A stretch of DNA of 17,986 nucleotides from Cellvibrionaceae bacterium (lineage in GTDB: Bacteria > Pseudomonadota > Gammaproteobacteria > Pseudomonadales > Cellvibrionaceae), in NCBI GenBank assembly GCA_027012915.1, contig JALUYN010000145.1, positions 1 through 17,986 of the forward strand, written 5' to 3'. The notes under the pieces were generated by a model. The model did no database searches, was not told the origin of the DNA, and worked only from the letters and a program-made list of their open reading frames with translations. Shown here piece by piece: positions 5,926 to 13,739 of the stretch; position 1 is the stretch's first letter, and every line of letters begins with the position of its first letter. The translations under genes and the position numbers were made by a program.

Positions 5926-6498
5926 TTATGAGGCCAAGCCAGCCAGTCTCTTCTGAATAAACGTCTCACCCATTCCTTTGGCTCGTTCTGCGGCGTTTTT
6001 ATCACCCAGTACGTAGGCGTACACAATCGCTCCTTCAATCAGCAGGTTTAACTCATGGGCCAGGTCATCGGCGTTGTCGGCACCTGCCTCTGCGGCGATG
6101 CTGCGTATGTAATCCACGACCAGGCGCTTATGCTCCGCGGCCAGCTGGTGATTCGGGTTACTTTCGTCGGCGAACTCCGCGGCGGCGTTAATAAACATGC
6201 AGCCGGAAAAGTTGTCCTCGTGGAACCAATCAGTCATGACGTCGAACAGTGCCAGTAGCCGCTCACGCGGGTGATCGGCTTTGCGTTCGGTTTCACGCAT
6301 CAGATTGTTGCGGAACAGTTCGTCACGCTTTCTCAGGGTTGCCAGGATCAACTCATCTTTGGTCTTGAAGTGGCTGTAGAGCGTCTTCTTGGAGACTTTG
6401 GCCTCGGCAATGATGCGGTCTACACCCGTGGCATTAAACCCATATTGGTAGAAAAGCCTCAGGGCGGCGTCGACGATTTGTTCTCTTTTCGATGACAT
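5926..6498 (-). CDS. TetR/AcrR-family transcriptional regulator
   Basis: The product has 190 residues. The N-terminal HTH (about residues 8-54) shows the family pattern: IVDAALRLFYQYGFNATGVD, then a turn and KKTLYSHFKTKDELI. The C-terminal ligand domain (about 60-185) contains the FSGCMFINAAAEFAD segment common in a large TetR subfamily; the ligand is unknown. It is the first chromosomal gene after the att site. Repeated GTAAAC-type dyads lie between it and the YHS gene. One of them overlaps a TATAAA -10-like element (complement of 6517-6522) just upstream of its own start, which predicts autorepression. The start ATG has a weak ribosome binding site. Confidence 0.9.
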   Translation of the reverse strand: MSSKREQIVDAALRLFYQYGFNATGVDRIIAEAKVSKKTLYSHFKTKDELILATLRKRDELFRNNLMRETERKADHPRERLLALFDVMTDWFHEDNFSGCMFINAAAEFADESNPNHQLAAEHKRLVVDYIRSIAAEAGADNADDLAHELNLLIEGAIVYAYVLGDKNAAERAKGMGETFIQKRLAGLAS

Positions 6499-6522
6499 TT
6501 TTGGTTCACTGTCGAATTTATA

Positions 6523-6690
6523 GTAAACAGAACTGTATCCCTTTTTTCTCGATTTCTCAATAACTTAACTGCCTATATATCAGTTAGATATAACCTTTTA
6601 ACCAATAATTCACCCAATTTATCGACTTTTTATTTGACGAAAGTGTACAGATCGGTTTACTCTGATTTTGAAGTAAACAGAACGGTTTAC
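6523..6690. promoter_or_regulatory. Three TetR operator-like sites and the YHS gene promoter
   Basis: Site C, GTAAACAGAACGGTTTAC (6673-6690), is a perfect 6-6-6 dyad. Site B, GTGTACAGATCGGTTTAC (6643-6660), matches it with changes in the left arm and spacer. Site A at 6523-6540 keeps GTAAACAGAAC but has a degraded right arm. B and C are 30 bp apart, about three helical turns. A rightward promoter is visible through B: TTGACG (6634-6639), a 16-bp spacer and TTTACT (6656-6661). The layout predicts repression of the YHS transcript by the TetR protein, with A controlling the regulator itself. The remaining DNA to 6825 would be a leader of about 160 nt, with a further GTACG/CGTAC dyad at 6742-6760. 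Confidence 0.7.
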
Positions 6691-6825
6691 CTTGGCTGTC
6701 GGATGATGGGCTGATGTGGGGGGATCTTGTGTTTACGAGCGGTACGGATTTTGTTCGTACTTTGAAATCGACGGGTTGCAAACCAATGAACGCAGCCCCT
6801 AATCAAGCAACAGGAGTTAATCGTT

Positions 6826-7305
6826 ATGTCTATTCAACAACTGATTAAGAGTGTCTTTGCAGCAGTAATGCTGAGTGTGTCTTTGAACGTGGCAGCTGCC
6901 GGAATTGATCTGAATACCGATGCCAATGACGTCGCTGTTCAAGGTTACGACGTAGTGTCTTACCAACAGAAGTCCGGTCCAAAAATGGGTAAATCCAAGT
7001 ACCTGGCCTCGCACAATGACGCGATCTACTACTTCACCAGTGCTGAAAACCGCGATGCCTTTAAGGCGTCCCCCGAAAAATACGCACCGGCTTTCGGCGG
7101 TTACTGCGCAATGGGTGTGGCACTGAACAAGAAGCTCGACGTTGACCCTATGGCTTATCGCATCGTCGATGGCACCTTGTACCTGAACCTGAACAAGCAA
7201 GTACAAAAGAAGTGGCTGACCGATATCGAAGGCAATATCGCTACCGCCAATCGCAACTGGAGTGGTATCCACGACGTGGCCGCTGCAACTCTGAACGCAG
7301 AATAA
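6826..7305 (+). CDS. Secreted YHS-domain protein
   Basis: The product has 159 residues and starts with a signal peptide of about 25 (hydrophobic stretch ending NVAAAG). The rest fits the YHS domain fold: GYDVVSY at about 41-47, YYFTSAENRDAFKASPEKY, then GGYCAMGVA with the single cysteine. YHS domains occur in metal-trafficking and metal-tolerance proteins, and the cysteine is a possible metal ligand. CAGGAG lies about 8 bases before the ATG. The gene follows the operator cluster and precedes the bufferin operon by 150 bp, so a periplasmic metal-handling link is inferred. No direct evidence for a bound metal is in the sequence. Confidence 0.85.
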   Translation: MSIQQLIKSVFAAVMLSVSLNVAAAGIDLNTDANDVAVQGYDVVSYQQKSGPKMGKSKYLASHNDAIYYFTSAENRDAFKASPEKYAPAFGGYCAMGVALNKKLDVDPMAYRIVDGTLYLNLNKQVQKKWLTDIEGNIATANRNWSGIHDVAAATLNAE

Positions 7306-7331
7306 TTTTCTAGAAACATTTGTGGATTATT

Positions 7332-7398
7332 CGACCCGGTTTGGGTCGGGAAAAGCACTACCTTGCAAATACCCTCCTTACCCTGAACGCTTTTCCCG
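7332..7398 (+). promoter_or_regulatory. Overlapping hairpins in the leader of the bufferin operon
   Basis: CGACCC (7332-7337) and GGGTCG (7343-7348) form a small hairpin. CGGGAAAAGC (7347-7356) and GCTTTTCCCG (7389-7398) form a perfect 10-bp stem with a 32-nt loop. They share bases 7347-7348, so full pairing of both is not possible. The structures end about 58 bases before bufA and could be a leader switch or a read-through attenuator after the YHS gene. No U-tract follows the first hairpin; the second is followed by GGCCCTTTCTTT. Confidence 0.4.
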
Positions 7399-7455
7399 GC
7401 CCTTTCTTTACCTGCCGCCAATCTCATGATTAGCGGCTTCAAGGAGAAACGTACG

Positions 7456-7737
7456 ATGAATAAGAAATTGATTGCTGGTGCTGCCCTCGCTGCAGCCATG
7501 AGTGCTCTGATAACTGTTCCCGCACACGCTGGCGGTAAAGAGAAATGCTACGGCGTGGCTGGAATAGGTCAGAACGATTGCGCCAATCTAGCGGGTACTC
7601 ATTCCTGCGCAGGTCAATCGACCGTGGATAAAGATCCTGGCGAGTGGAAGCTCGTTGAAAAGGGATCTTGCGAGAGCATGGGTGGCATGCTCAAGAAAGA
7701 AGCCAAGGCTCGCTACAAGGCTTCTTTGAAGAAATAG
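7456..7737 (+). CDS. bufA1: BufA1-family bufferin precursor (DUF2282)
   Basis: The product has 93 residues. A signal peptide ends at AHA (residues 23-25). The mature part has four cysteines at positions 31, 42, 51 and 72, in the DUF2282 pattern: KCYG, NDCA, HSCAGQ, then GSCESMGG. In characterised bufferins such cysteines are converted by the MNIO enzyme to modified heterocycles, and the exported peptide buffers copper in the periplasm. That function is taken from the family. The ATG at 7456 has AAGGAG about 10 bases upstream; the ATG at 7426 has none and would spoil the signal peptide. The gene is followed at 28 bp by bufB. Confidence 0.9.
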   Translation: MNKKLIAGAALAAAMSALITVPAHAGGKEKCYGVAGIGQNDCANLAGTHSCAGQSTVDKDPGEWKLVEKGSCESMGGMLKKEAKARYKASLKK

Positions 7738-7765
7738 TATCGGTCGGTTTCGGGAGAAGAGCGTG

Positions 7766-8683
7766 ATGTTTGATGTGAACAGTGGACCAACCGTCGGTGT
7801 CGGCCTGCGCCATCCTCACTACGAGCAGGCGCTCTCCTCTCGGGCCGATATTGATTTTGTAGAAGTGCACACAGAGAACTTTTACGCGCTTGGTGGCGCA
7901 AGTCAGGCGGTCTTGGAAAGGGCGGGAGAATTATATGATCTCAGTTTTCATTGCACGTCTCTGGGTCTGGGATCTGCCGCCGGAATGTCCGCCGATGCAA
8001 TAGCGCGATTGGTGGAGCTGAAAGATCATTTCGATCCTCTGCTGATTTCGGATCATCTGAGTTTTGCCTGGGGGCGACTCGGCAATCAAAAAGTTCACTT
8101 GGGTGAACTACTGCCCATCGAACGCACTGAAAGAAGTTTACGCTTGGTCGCAGAAAATGTAGATCGAGTGCAGCAGGCTTTGGGCCGTTCGCTGTTGGTT
8201 GAAAATGTATCGAGCTACGCCGGTGGTTTGAAACACCAATGCAGTGAAGCGGAGTTTTTGAGTCGTTTGGTTGAGAGTACCGGATGTCAATTACTGCTCG
8301 ATATCAACAACCTCATAGTCAATGCGCACAATGAGTCTTGGTCAGACACCGAGGCTGGAATCATCGACTGGCTAAATCAGCTACCGCAACGGGCCGTTGG
8401 CGAAATACACCTTGCGGGTTTTACTCCGGTTGCTGAAACGGAGATTGCAATTGATGACCACAGCCAGCCGGTGTCGGCGTTAGGCTGGAAAAGTTATCGC
8501 CAGGCCCTGCGTCGATTCGGTTGGCAGCCAACCCTTATTGAATGGGATTCAAACCTTCCATCATGGTCCGTACTACTGCAACAAGCGGGATTGGCTCGGG
8601 AGATTTGTTGGCAGGTTGCTGAAGAGGCCAAGGCCACTGAAAAGCTGGCAGAGCTGCCATGCCAAGAGAGGGTAGCAATGTGA
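7766..8683 (+). CDS. bufB: BufB, MNIO-family peptide-modifying iron oxidase (DUF692)
   Basis: The product has 305 residues and a TIM-barrel type sequence with the DUF692/MNIO motifs in order: GVGLRHPHY near the N-terminus, DFVEVHTENFY, LISDHLSF, LLVENVSSY, LLLDINNLIVNAHN, GEIHLAGF, IDDHSQPV and LIEWDSNLPSW. The conserved His, Glu, Asp and Asn residues in these motifs bind the iron cluster. The enzyme oxidises cysteines of the precursor peptide in the cytoplasm before export. The ATG at 7766 has GGGAG 9 bases upstream and is preferred over the GTG codon just before it. The stop overlaps the probable bufC start. Confidence 0.93.
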   Translation: MFDVNSGPTVGVGLRHPHYEQALSSRADIDFVEVHTENFYALGGASQAVLERAGELYDLSFHCTSLGLGSAAGMSADAIARLVELKDHFDPLLISDHLSFAWGRLGNQKVHLGELLPIERTERSLRLVAENVDRVQQALGRSLLVENVSSYAGGLKHQCSEAEFLSRLVESTGCQLLLDINNLIVNAHNESWSDTEAGIIDWLNQLPQRAVGEIHLAGFTPVAETEIAIDDHSQPVSALGWKSYRQALRRFGWQPTLIEWDSNLPSWSVLLQQAGLAREICWQVAEEAKATEKLAELPCQERVAM

Positions 8684-9468
8684 CAAGGCTACCGGACAGC
8701 GCATTCGATGATGTACTGCATCAGCAAACCGAGTTTATAAAAAGCGTTATGCAATCGGTAATGTACGCCGACGCTTCGCACTGGGAAATGGCGGAGGGTC
8801 TGCGCGCTCGTGAGGCCAGAGTGTATCGACGCAATATCGAAGCCATGGCAATCAATGCAATACGCATAACCTACAGCAGCTTGCCCGGGTTGCTGGGAGA
8901 GTATGAATTTCGTCGCCTGGTATTGGCCATGTTGGATATTTGTCCTCCCAATACCGGCGACTGGGGAACTTGGGGGCGCCAGCTGCCCCATCTATTGGCT
9001 GGGCGAACCATTGCTCGAAAGTACCCGTTTGTGGTGCCAATGGCTCGCCTCGATTGGCGACGTCATCGCTGTGCTCGTGCGGTTGATAATCGGCTGCAAA
9101 AAGACACGTTGGCTCTGCTAGAGAAGCGCGACATCGATTCAATATTTGTGAAGTTTGCCGGTCATCTGTCGCTGTTGAGTTCGCGATACCCGCTATTGGA
9201 ATTGCGTACCTATGAGCATGAGCAAGAGGCATTAGCAAGTGACTTTAGTGTTCGCAATCGGCCCTACCGGCTGGCCATCTATCGGCCTCAATTTTCAATC
9301 GTCAATGACTATATCAGCGAACAGGATTACCAATTCACGCTGGGTTTAATGCAGGGAAACAGTATTGGCGTGATGTTGGACGCGCTGCCTCTGCAAGGAT
9401 TCGATTTTTCACAATGGCTGCAACACGCCATTCAACACAACTGGATACGACGTTTGTACGTCGTGTAA
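8680..9468 (+). CDS. bufC: BufC, DUF2063/HvfC-family partner of the MNIO enzyme
   Basis: From GTG at 8680 the product has 262 residues. The N-terminal DUF2063 domain (about residues 5-95) is recognised by LHQQTEFIKSVM, then the arginine-rich REARVYRRNIEAMAINAI and the LLGEYEFRRLVLAML stretch. The C-terminal half is the less conserved part, thought to carry the leader-recognition element in HvfC-like proteins. The family partners MNIO enzymes and helps deliver the precursor. The GTG overlaps the bufB stop (GTGA) and has GAGGG about 8 bases upstream. An ATG at 8659 is possible and would add 7 residues. Confidence 0.9.
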   Translation: MTRLPDSAFDDVLHQQTEFIKSVMQSVMYADASHWEMAEGLRAREARVYRRNIEAMAINAIRITYSSLPGLLGEYEFRRLVLAMLDICPPNTGDWGTWGRQLPHLLAGRTIARKYPFVVPMARLDWRRHRCARAVDNRLQKDTLALLEKRDIDSIFVKFAGHLSLLSSRYPLLELRTYEHEQEALASDFSVRNRPYRLAIYRPQFSIVNDYISEQDYQFTLGLMQGNSIGVMLDALPLQGFDFSQWLQHAIQHNWIRRLYVV

Positions 9469-9481
9469 TAGGAGAACTGCT

Positions 9482-9937
9482 ATGTCTGCAACTCTAGGTT
9501 TGTTTACCCGTAAATACTATCAATGGTCTGACGCGTTGCATCACGTATCATCCTTGGCGTTGTTGGCTGCGCGAATTTACGTGGCCTGGGTATTCTTTAA
9601 GTCGGGACTGACAAAAATTCAGGACTGGGATACCACACTGTTTCTGTTTGAAGAAGAGTACAGTGTGCCGCTACTAAACTTCGAATTCGCAGCCTATTTG
9701 GCAACCGTGGGAGAATTGTTATTGCCCATTCTGCTGGTGTTGGGGCTGGCCGCTCGTTTTAGCGCTATTGGACTAACCGTGGTGAATATTGTTGCCGTGA
9801 TCAGTTTGGAAGAAATTGCACCGGCCGCGTTGTATTTGCACTACGTCTGGGGATTGTTGCTGTTGCAGGTGGTAATTTGGGGCGCGGGGTCTATTGCGGT
9901 TGATAAATGGTTCAGTCAAAAACTTCAAAACCAGTAA
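9482..9937 (+). CDS. bufD: BufD, DoxX-family membrane protein
   Basis: The product has 151 residues with four predicted membrane segments, at about 23-40, 65-85, 88-110 and 115-137. The DoxX signature is seen in ARIYVAWVFFKSGLTKIQDW and VGELLLPILLVLGLAARFSAIGL. DoxX-like proteins commonly close bufferin operons; their exact role there is not settled. GGAG lies 7-8 bases before the ATG, and the gene follows bufC by 13 bp. Confidence 0.9.
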   Translation: MSATLGLFTRKYYQWSDALHHVSSLALLAARIYVAWVFFKSGLTKIQDWDTTLFLFEEEYSVPLLNFEFAAYLATVGELLLPILLVLGLAARFSAIGLTVVNIVAVISLEEIAPAALYLHYVWGLLLLQVVIWGAGSIAVDKWFSQKLQNQ

Positions 9938-9942
9938 GATGA

Positions 9943-9970
9943 ACGGAGCGCGAATTATTTCGCGCTCCGT
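9943..9970. terminator. Strong hairpin after the bufferin operon
   Basis: ACGGAGCGCGAA (9943-9954) and TTCGCGCTCCGT (9959-9970) form a perfect 12-bp stem with a TTAT loop. No U-tract follows on either strand, so it may act as an mRNA 3' end stabiliser or a bidirectional block between converging transcripts rather than a classical terminator. Confidence 0.65.
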
Positions 9971-9988
9971 CAATCAGTTGTTCAGATG

Positions 9989-10108
9989 TTACTTCTGTGT
10001 TTTGACACACACCTGATCGCCATAGTAATTGTCATCGTAGTTGCAATCGCAGGCTTGGGTGTCGTCCGCATTACCTTTGTTAATGACGTTTTGAATCAAG
10101 TTTTTCAT
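9989..10108 (-). CDS. 39-aa cysteine-containing peptide of unknown function
   Basis: The frame starts at ATG 10108 with GAGGA 7 bases upstream and ends with TAA at 9989. The first 16 residues look like an amphipathic leader (MKNLIQNVINKGNADD). The remainder is acidic and tyrosine-rich with a CDC motif (about residues 20-22), CNYDDNYYGDQVC, and a lysine-rich end. It has three cysteines and no hydrophobic signal peptide. It lies between the bufferin operon (convergent) and oxyR (same strand, 78 bp upstream). I do not recognise a family. A leader-plus-core layout would fit a RiPP precursor or a small metal-binding peptide, but this is a guess, and a chance frame cannot be excluded. Confidence 0.6.
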   Translation of the reverse strand: MKNLIQNVINKGNADDTQACDCNYDDNYYGDQVCVKTQK

Positions 10109-10186
10109 AACGATGTCCTCGTATTGGGTTCGAAGTTATCTTCTCGTTATTACCTGGCTGGGTAAATTTCGAAAAATCGAAAGCTG

Positions 10187-11095
10187 TTATTCAGGTAATG
10201 AAACACTGTTTTTCAATTCTGTCTTAAACAAATTCATCAGTAGCTGCACGTTGTTGAGCAATGGGTAGTTGGGGCGTACGACAAAGGCGATTGAGCGATG
10301 TGGTCCCGGTTCATTCAGTGGCACCTTTCGCAGCTCGGTGTTGTGATTAACCAGCTGCTCTAACGCCATTTCGGGTACCAACGTTGACCCCAGATTGGCA
10401 GCGACCAACTGGATCAACGTCGGCAGACTGGTGGCGCTGAAGGCGTGGGAAGAGACCGTTTGCAGTTGGCAGGCGGCAATGGCGTGATCGGAGAGACAGT
10501 GACCTTCTTTTAGCAAAATGAGTTTCGCTTGAGCCAGGTCATCGGAGTTAATGGTCTCATAATCTGACATGGCGTCTTGCGGATTGCTGATCCAATAGAA
10601 GTTTTCTTCCCAAAATGGAAATGTAAGAAGCCCGTTGCAATCGTAGGGCAGCGCCAGTATCGCGGCATCCAGGGCGCCGCGCCGCAGTTGGTCGACCAGT
10701 ACGGCGGACTGATCTTCCACAATATCCAGGGTCAGTTGAGGGTATTGAGTTTGCAGTTCTGGCAGTACCCGAGGCAGCAGGTAAGGCCCAATGGTGGGGA
10801 TCACGCCCACGGTCATGGGGGTGCTCAATGGCGACTGATGGGCTTCGGCCAGTTTCTGCAAATCGTCCATCTGCAGTTCTATGGCGCGGGCCTTCTCAAG
10901 CACCTGTTGCCCCAAGGGGGTCACCAGAACCTTGCGGTTATCGCGCTCGAATATTTGAAATCCCAACTGTTTTTCCATCTCCGACAATGCGGTACTGAGG
11001 GCTGATTGGGAAATATTGCAGGTTTCTGCGGCCTTCTTGAAGTGCAAAGTACGTTCAACGGCCAGGGCGTAGTGGATCTGTTTTAGTGAAATCAT
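10187..11095 (-). CDS. oxyR: OxyR, peroxide-sensing LysR-family regulator
   Basis: The product has 302 residues. The N-terminal LysR HTH spans about residues 1-60, with FKKAAETCNISQSALSTAL as recognition region. The effector domain has the OxyR redox pair in GHCLSDHAIAAC, cysteines 200 and 209, equivalent to Cys199 and Cys208 of Escherichia coli OxyR. Oxidation by hydrogen peroxide forms a disulfide there and turns the protein into an activator. The gene diverges from ahpC, the classical target arrangement, with about 170 bp between the starts. Confidence 0.95.
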   Translation of the reverse strand: MISLKQIHYALAVERTLHFKKAAETCNISQSALSTALSEMEKQLGFQIFERDNRKVLVTPLGQQVLEKARAIELQMDDLQKLAEAHQSPLSTPMTVGVIPTIGPYLLPRVLPELQTQYPQLTLDIVEDQSAVLVDQLRRGALDAAILALPYDCNGLLTFPFWEENFYWISNPQDAMSDYETINSDDLAQAKLILLKEGHCLSDHAIAACQLQTVSSHAFSATSLPTLIQLVAANLGSTLVPEMALEQLVNHNTELRKVPLNEPGPHRSIAFVVRPNYPLLNNVQLLMNLFKTELKNSVSLPE

Positions 11096-11269
11096 GCGAT
11101 AAGCTTAATACAAGTAAATCGATGGTGTGATCTATTTTCTAGAACATAAGGTTCAAATCAATCCAATTTTCTCTAATGACGGCTTTGCCTATTCTGACCT
11201 GGCTCGCGGCAAACACCGCACTGAGACTCAAATCGAATCTAGCAAATGAACCTATTGAGGAAATTAACC
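11096..11269. promoter_or_regulatory. oxyR-ahpC divergent control region
   Basis: The region between the two start codons should hold an OxyR tetramer site. A TCTAAT -10-like element lies at 11172-11177 with no good -35, as is typical for OxyR-activated promoters. Upstream, CTAT at 11133-11136 lies among weakly OxyR-like tetranucleotides at about 11-bp steps (11122, 11133, 11144, 11155). The match to the ATAG-N7-CTAT consensus is poor, so the exact site is uncertain. Confidence 0.45.
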
Positions 11270-11833
11270 ATGGCTTTGATCAATACCGAAATTAAACCGT
11301 TCCAGGCTACTGCTTTCAAACAAGGCGAGTTCGTCGATGTATCCGCCGCGGATCTGAAAGGTAAGTGGTCCGTATTCTTTTTCTATCCTGCGGATTTCAC
11401 CTTCGTCTGCCCAACCGAACTGGGTGACCTGGCGGATCACTACGAGGAATTTCAAAAGCGTGGCGTAGAGATCTACTCGGTTTCAACCGATACCCACTTC
11501 ACCCACAAGGCGTGGCACGAGACCTCCGACACCATCGGCAAGATCCAATACACCATGATTGGTGATCCAACCGGTGAAATTACTCGCAATTTTGAAGTTA
11601 TGCGAGAGGGCCAGGGTCTGGCTGATCGCGGCACCTTTGTGGTTGACCCTGAAGGCGTAATCCAGGCGATGGAAATCACCGCCGAAGGCATTGGTCGTGA
11701 TGCTGAAGATCTGTTGCGCAAGGTAAAAGCGGCACAATACGTTGCAGCTCACCCTGGCGAAGTCTGCCCTGCGGCCTGGAAAGAAGGTGAAGAAACTCTG
11801 GCGCCGTCTTTGGACCTGGTTGGCAAGATCTAA
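11270..11833 (+). CDS. ahpC: Alkyl hydroperoxide reductase peroxiredoxin subunit AhpC
   Basis: From ATG 11270 the product has 187 residues, the same length as the Escherichia coli protein. Peroxidatic Cys47 is in FTFVCP and resolving Cys166 in GEVCPA, the typical 2-Cys AhpC/Prx1 arrangement. It reduces hydrogen peroxide and organic peroxides in the cytoplasm and is re-reduced by AhpF. GAGGAAA about 9 bases upstream supports this ATG over an upstream in-frame one at 11246. It is divergent from oxyR and followed by ahpF across a 186-bp gap with hairpins. Confidence 0.97.
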   Translation: MALINTEIKPFQATAFKQGEFVDVSAADLKGKWSVFFFYPADFTFVCPTELGDLADHYEEFQKRGVEIYSVSTDTHFTHKAWHETSDTIGKIQYTMIGDPTGEITRNFEVMREGQGLADRGTFVVDPEGVIQAMEITAEGIGRDAEDLLRKVKAAQYVAAHPGEVCPAAWKEGEETLAPSLDLVGKI

Positions 11834-11870
11834 ACAACTGGCACTGGTAAACATCGTTATTTCTCAAACG

Positions 11871-11976
11871 CACTGTCATCCCCGCCAACGCGGGGACTTC
11901 CTGAAGTTGGCAGTGGACCAGGCAGATTCCCGCTTTCGCGGGAATGACGAAACATGGGGCTGGGAATGACGCCCCA
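11871..11976. repeat. REP-like cluster of GC hairpins between ahpC and ahpF
   Basis: Three hairpins occur in a row. The first is CCCCGC/GCGGGG (11880-11895), the second ATTCCCGC/GCGGGAAT (11926-11945) and the third TGGGGC/GCCCCA (11955-11976). The first two are enclosed by GTCAT (11875-11879) and ATGAC (11944-11948). GGGAATGAC occurs twice (11940 and 11962 regions). The word ATTCCCGCTTTCGCGGGAAT is typical of dispersed chromosomal palindromic repeats in many proteobacteria. In an operon such units can stabilise the upstream mRNA or reduce downstream expression, fitting a higher need for AhpC than AhpF. Confidence 0.75.
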
Positions 11977-12019
11977 CGTCCGGAATAACGACACTCATAG
12001 AATTTAATAGGAGTTGGAT

Positions 12020-13579
12020 ATGCTGACCAATGATATTTTGAAAGCCTTGAAAGGCTATACAGCGAATATGCAGAAACAAGTCGTATTTGTTCTGCAAGCG
12101 GGTGAGCACAACAAACGCTCGGAGTTGCTGGAGTTCCTCAATGGTGTGGCCAGCGTATCCGATAACATCAGTGTTGCAGAACGCGATTTACCCACGCGTT
12201 TGCGCAGCGCCGTGAGCTTCTACCTGGAAGCCGATGGTGAAGATACCGGGGTTACTTTCTCAGGGATTCCCTCCGGACATGAGTTTAACTCTTTGGTGCT
12301 AGCTCTCTTGCAGAGCTCCGGAACAGAAATAAAACTGGACGAAAGCATTGCGGGATTGATCGCCAATATCGGTCAGGAGCTGCATTTCGAGGTGTTTGTC
12401 AGCCTTAGCTGTCACAATTGTCCGGACGTGGTTCAGGCGTTGAATCAATTCGCGCAACTGAACCCGAATATCCGCACAGAGATGATCGATGGTGGACTGT
12501 ACCCGGACCTGATCAAAGAACTGGATATCCAAGGTGTGCCCAGCGTCTACCTTAACGGTGAACTGTTTGCCAACGGCAAGGTAGATGCTGCCGAACTGGT
12601 GGACAAATTGTTGCAGCGCTACCCGGACCTGGTGCAGGTGGCTAAGGAAGCCACTCTGCCGTTGCAGGACGTCACCGTGATTGGTGGTGGACCGGCGGGT
12701 ATCAGTGCAGCCATTTATGCCGCGCGCAAAGGTCTGAAGGTGACCGTGATTGCCGATCGCATAGGCGGTCAGGTGAAAGATACCATGGCCATCGAAAACC
12801 TGATCTCTGTACCACAAACCACCGGGCCGGAATTGAGCGGTGCTTTGCTGCAGCACCTGCGTGAGTATGACATTACGTTGAAGGAGCACTTGCGCGTCAA
12901 TGATATTGAATCGGGAGACATCAAACATCTGACACTGTCGTCCGGTGAGCGCATCGACACGCGCACTTTGATTGTTGCCACCGGCGCCCGCTGGAGAGAG
13001 CTGGGCGTACCCGGGGAAAAGGAGAATATTGGCAATGGCGTGGCCTACTGCCCCCACTGTGATGGCCCCTTCTTCAAGGGTAAAGATGTTGCAGTTATTG
13101 GTGGCGGCAACTCAGGTATAGAAGCAGCTCTGGATTTGGCGGGTATCGTTAAATCGGTAACTGTGTTTGAGTTCTTACCGGAACTGAAAGCCGATCAGGT
13201 ATTGGTGGAGCAAGCGGAGCGTCGCGATAACATTACGATTCTCAAAAACGTTGCCACCAAAGAGATTCTCGCCAGCGAAGGTAAGGTCAGTGCCATCGAG
13301 TATCAGGACCGCGCTAGCGACGAAGTGAAGCAAGTGGAGCTCGCTGGTGTGTTTGTACAAATCGGTTTGGTGCCCAACAGTCAGCCGGTGAAAGAGTTGG
13401 TTGAAGTCACGCCTCATGGCGAGATTGTGGTGGACGCCAAGGGTCAGACCTCCGTCGACGGCATCTTTGCCTGCGGTGATGTTACTACGGTGCCTTACAA
13501 GCAGATTATTATTTCGATGGGCGAAGGTGCCAAGGCAGCGTTAGCGGCGTTTGAATATCTGATGCTCAATCCTGCATAA
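12020..13579 (+). CDS. ahpF: Alkyl hydroperoxide reductase flavoprotein subunit AhpF
   Basis: From ATG 12020 the product has 519 residues. The N-terminal double thioredoxin-like domain carries the CHNC redox pair (Cys131 and Cys134) that reduces AhpC. The FAD-binding motif [10 protein letters not shown] is at about 216-225. The active-site pair of the thioredoxin reductase-like part is in YCPHCDG (Cys344 and Cys347). The NADH-binding motif [10 protein letters not shown] follows at about 359-368. Electrons flow from NADH through FAD and both pairs to AhpC. TAGGAG lies 6 bases before the ATG; the TTG at 12014 is rejected because it sits on the ribosome binding site. Confidence 0.97.
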   Translation: MLTNDILKALKGYTANMQKQVVFVLQAGEHNKRSELLEFLNGVASVSDNISVAERDLPTRLRSAVSFYLEADGEDTGVTFSGIPSGHEFNSLVLALLQSSGTEIKLDESIAGLIANIGQELHFEVFVSLSCHNCPDVVQALNQFAQLNPNIRTEMIDGGLYPDLIKELDIQGVPSVYLNGELFANGKVDAAELVDKLLQRYPDLVQVAKEATLPLQDVTVIGGGPAGISAAIYAARKGLKVTVIADRIGGQVKDTMAIENLISVPQTTGPELSGALLQHLREYDITLKEHLRVNDIESGDIKHLTLSSGERIDTRTLIVATGARWRELGVPGEKENIGNGVAYCPHCDGPFFKGKDVAVIGGGNSGIEAALDLAGIVKSVTVFEFLPELKADQVLVEQAERRDNITILKNVATKEILASEGKVSAIEYQDRASDEVKQVELAGVFVQIGLVPNSQPVKELVEVTPHGEIVVDAKGQTSVDGIFACGDVTTVPYKQIIISMGEGAKAALAAFEYLMLNPA

Positions 13580-13590
13580 AACCTCACCAT

Positions 13591-13613
13591 AGCGAGCCTG
13601 CATAAGGCTCGCT
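13591..13613 (+). terminator. Terminator-like hairpin after ahpF
   Basis: AGCGAGCC (13591-13598) and GGCTCGCT (13606-13613) form an 8-bp stem with a 7-nt loop, followed by a weak T-rich tail. It lies 11 bp after the ahpF stop and is the probable end of the ahpCF transcript. Confidence 0.65.
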
Positions 13614-13739
13614 TATATCCACTGTCTTTTCAGGCATCTTCCGGATTCAGAGTTTTTGACGGCGGTATTGGGCACTATCCACAGTTGGAGTGCCCAAGCC
13701 AGGTTGTTCAAGCAACCCGGCAACTGGCACTGGGTTGAA

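Noticed and set aside
12299..13057. 252-codon minus-strand frame inside ahpF
   Set aside because: Antisense shadow of a highly conserved gene with strong codon bias; no start signal or motif.
11835..13733. CAACTGGCACTGG repeated after ahpC (11835) and after ahpF (13721) as a possible recombination repeat
   Set aside because: The match is only 13 bp with no extended similarity, so it is probably chance or a fragment of a common word.
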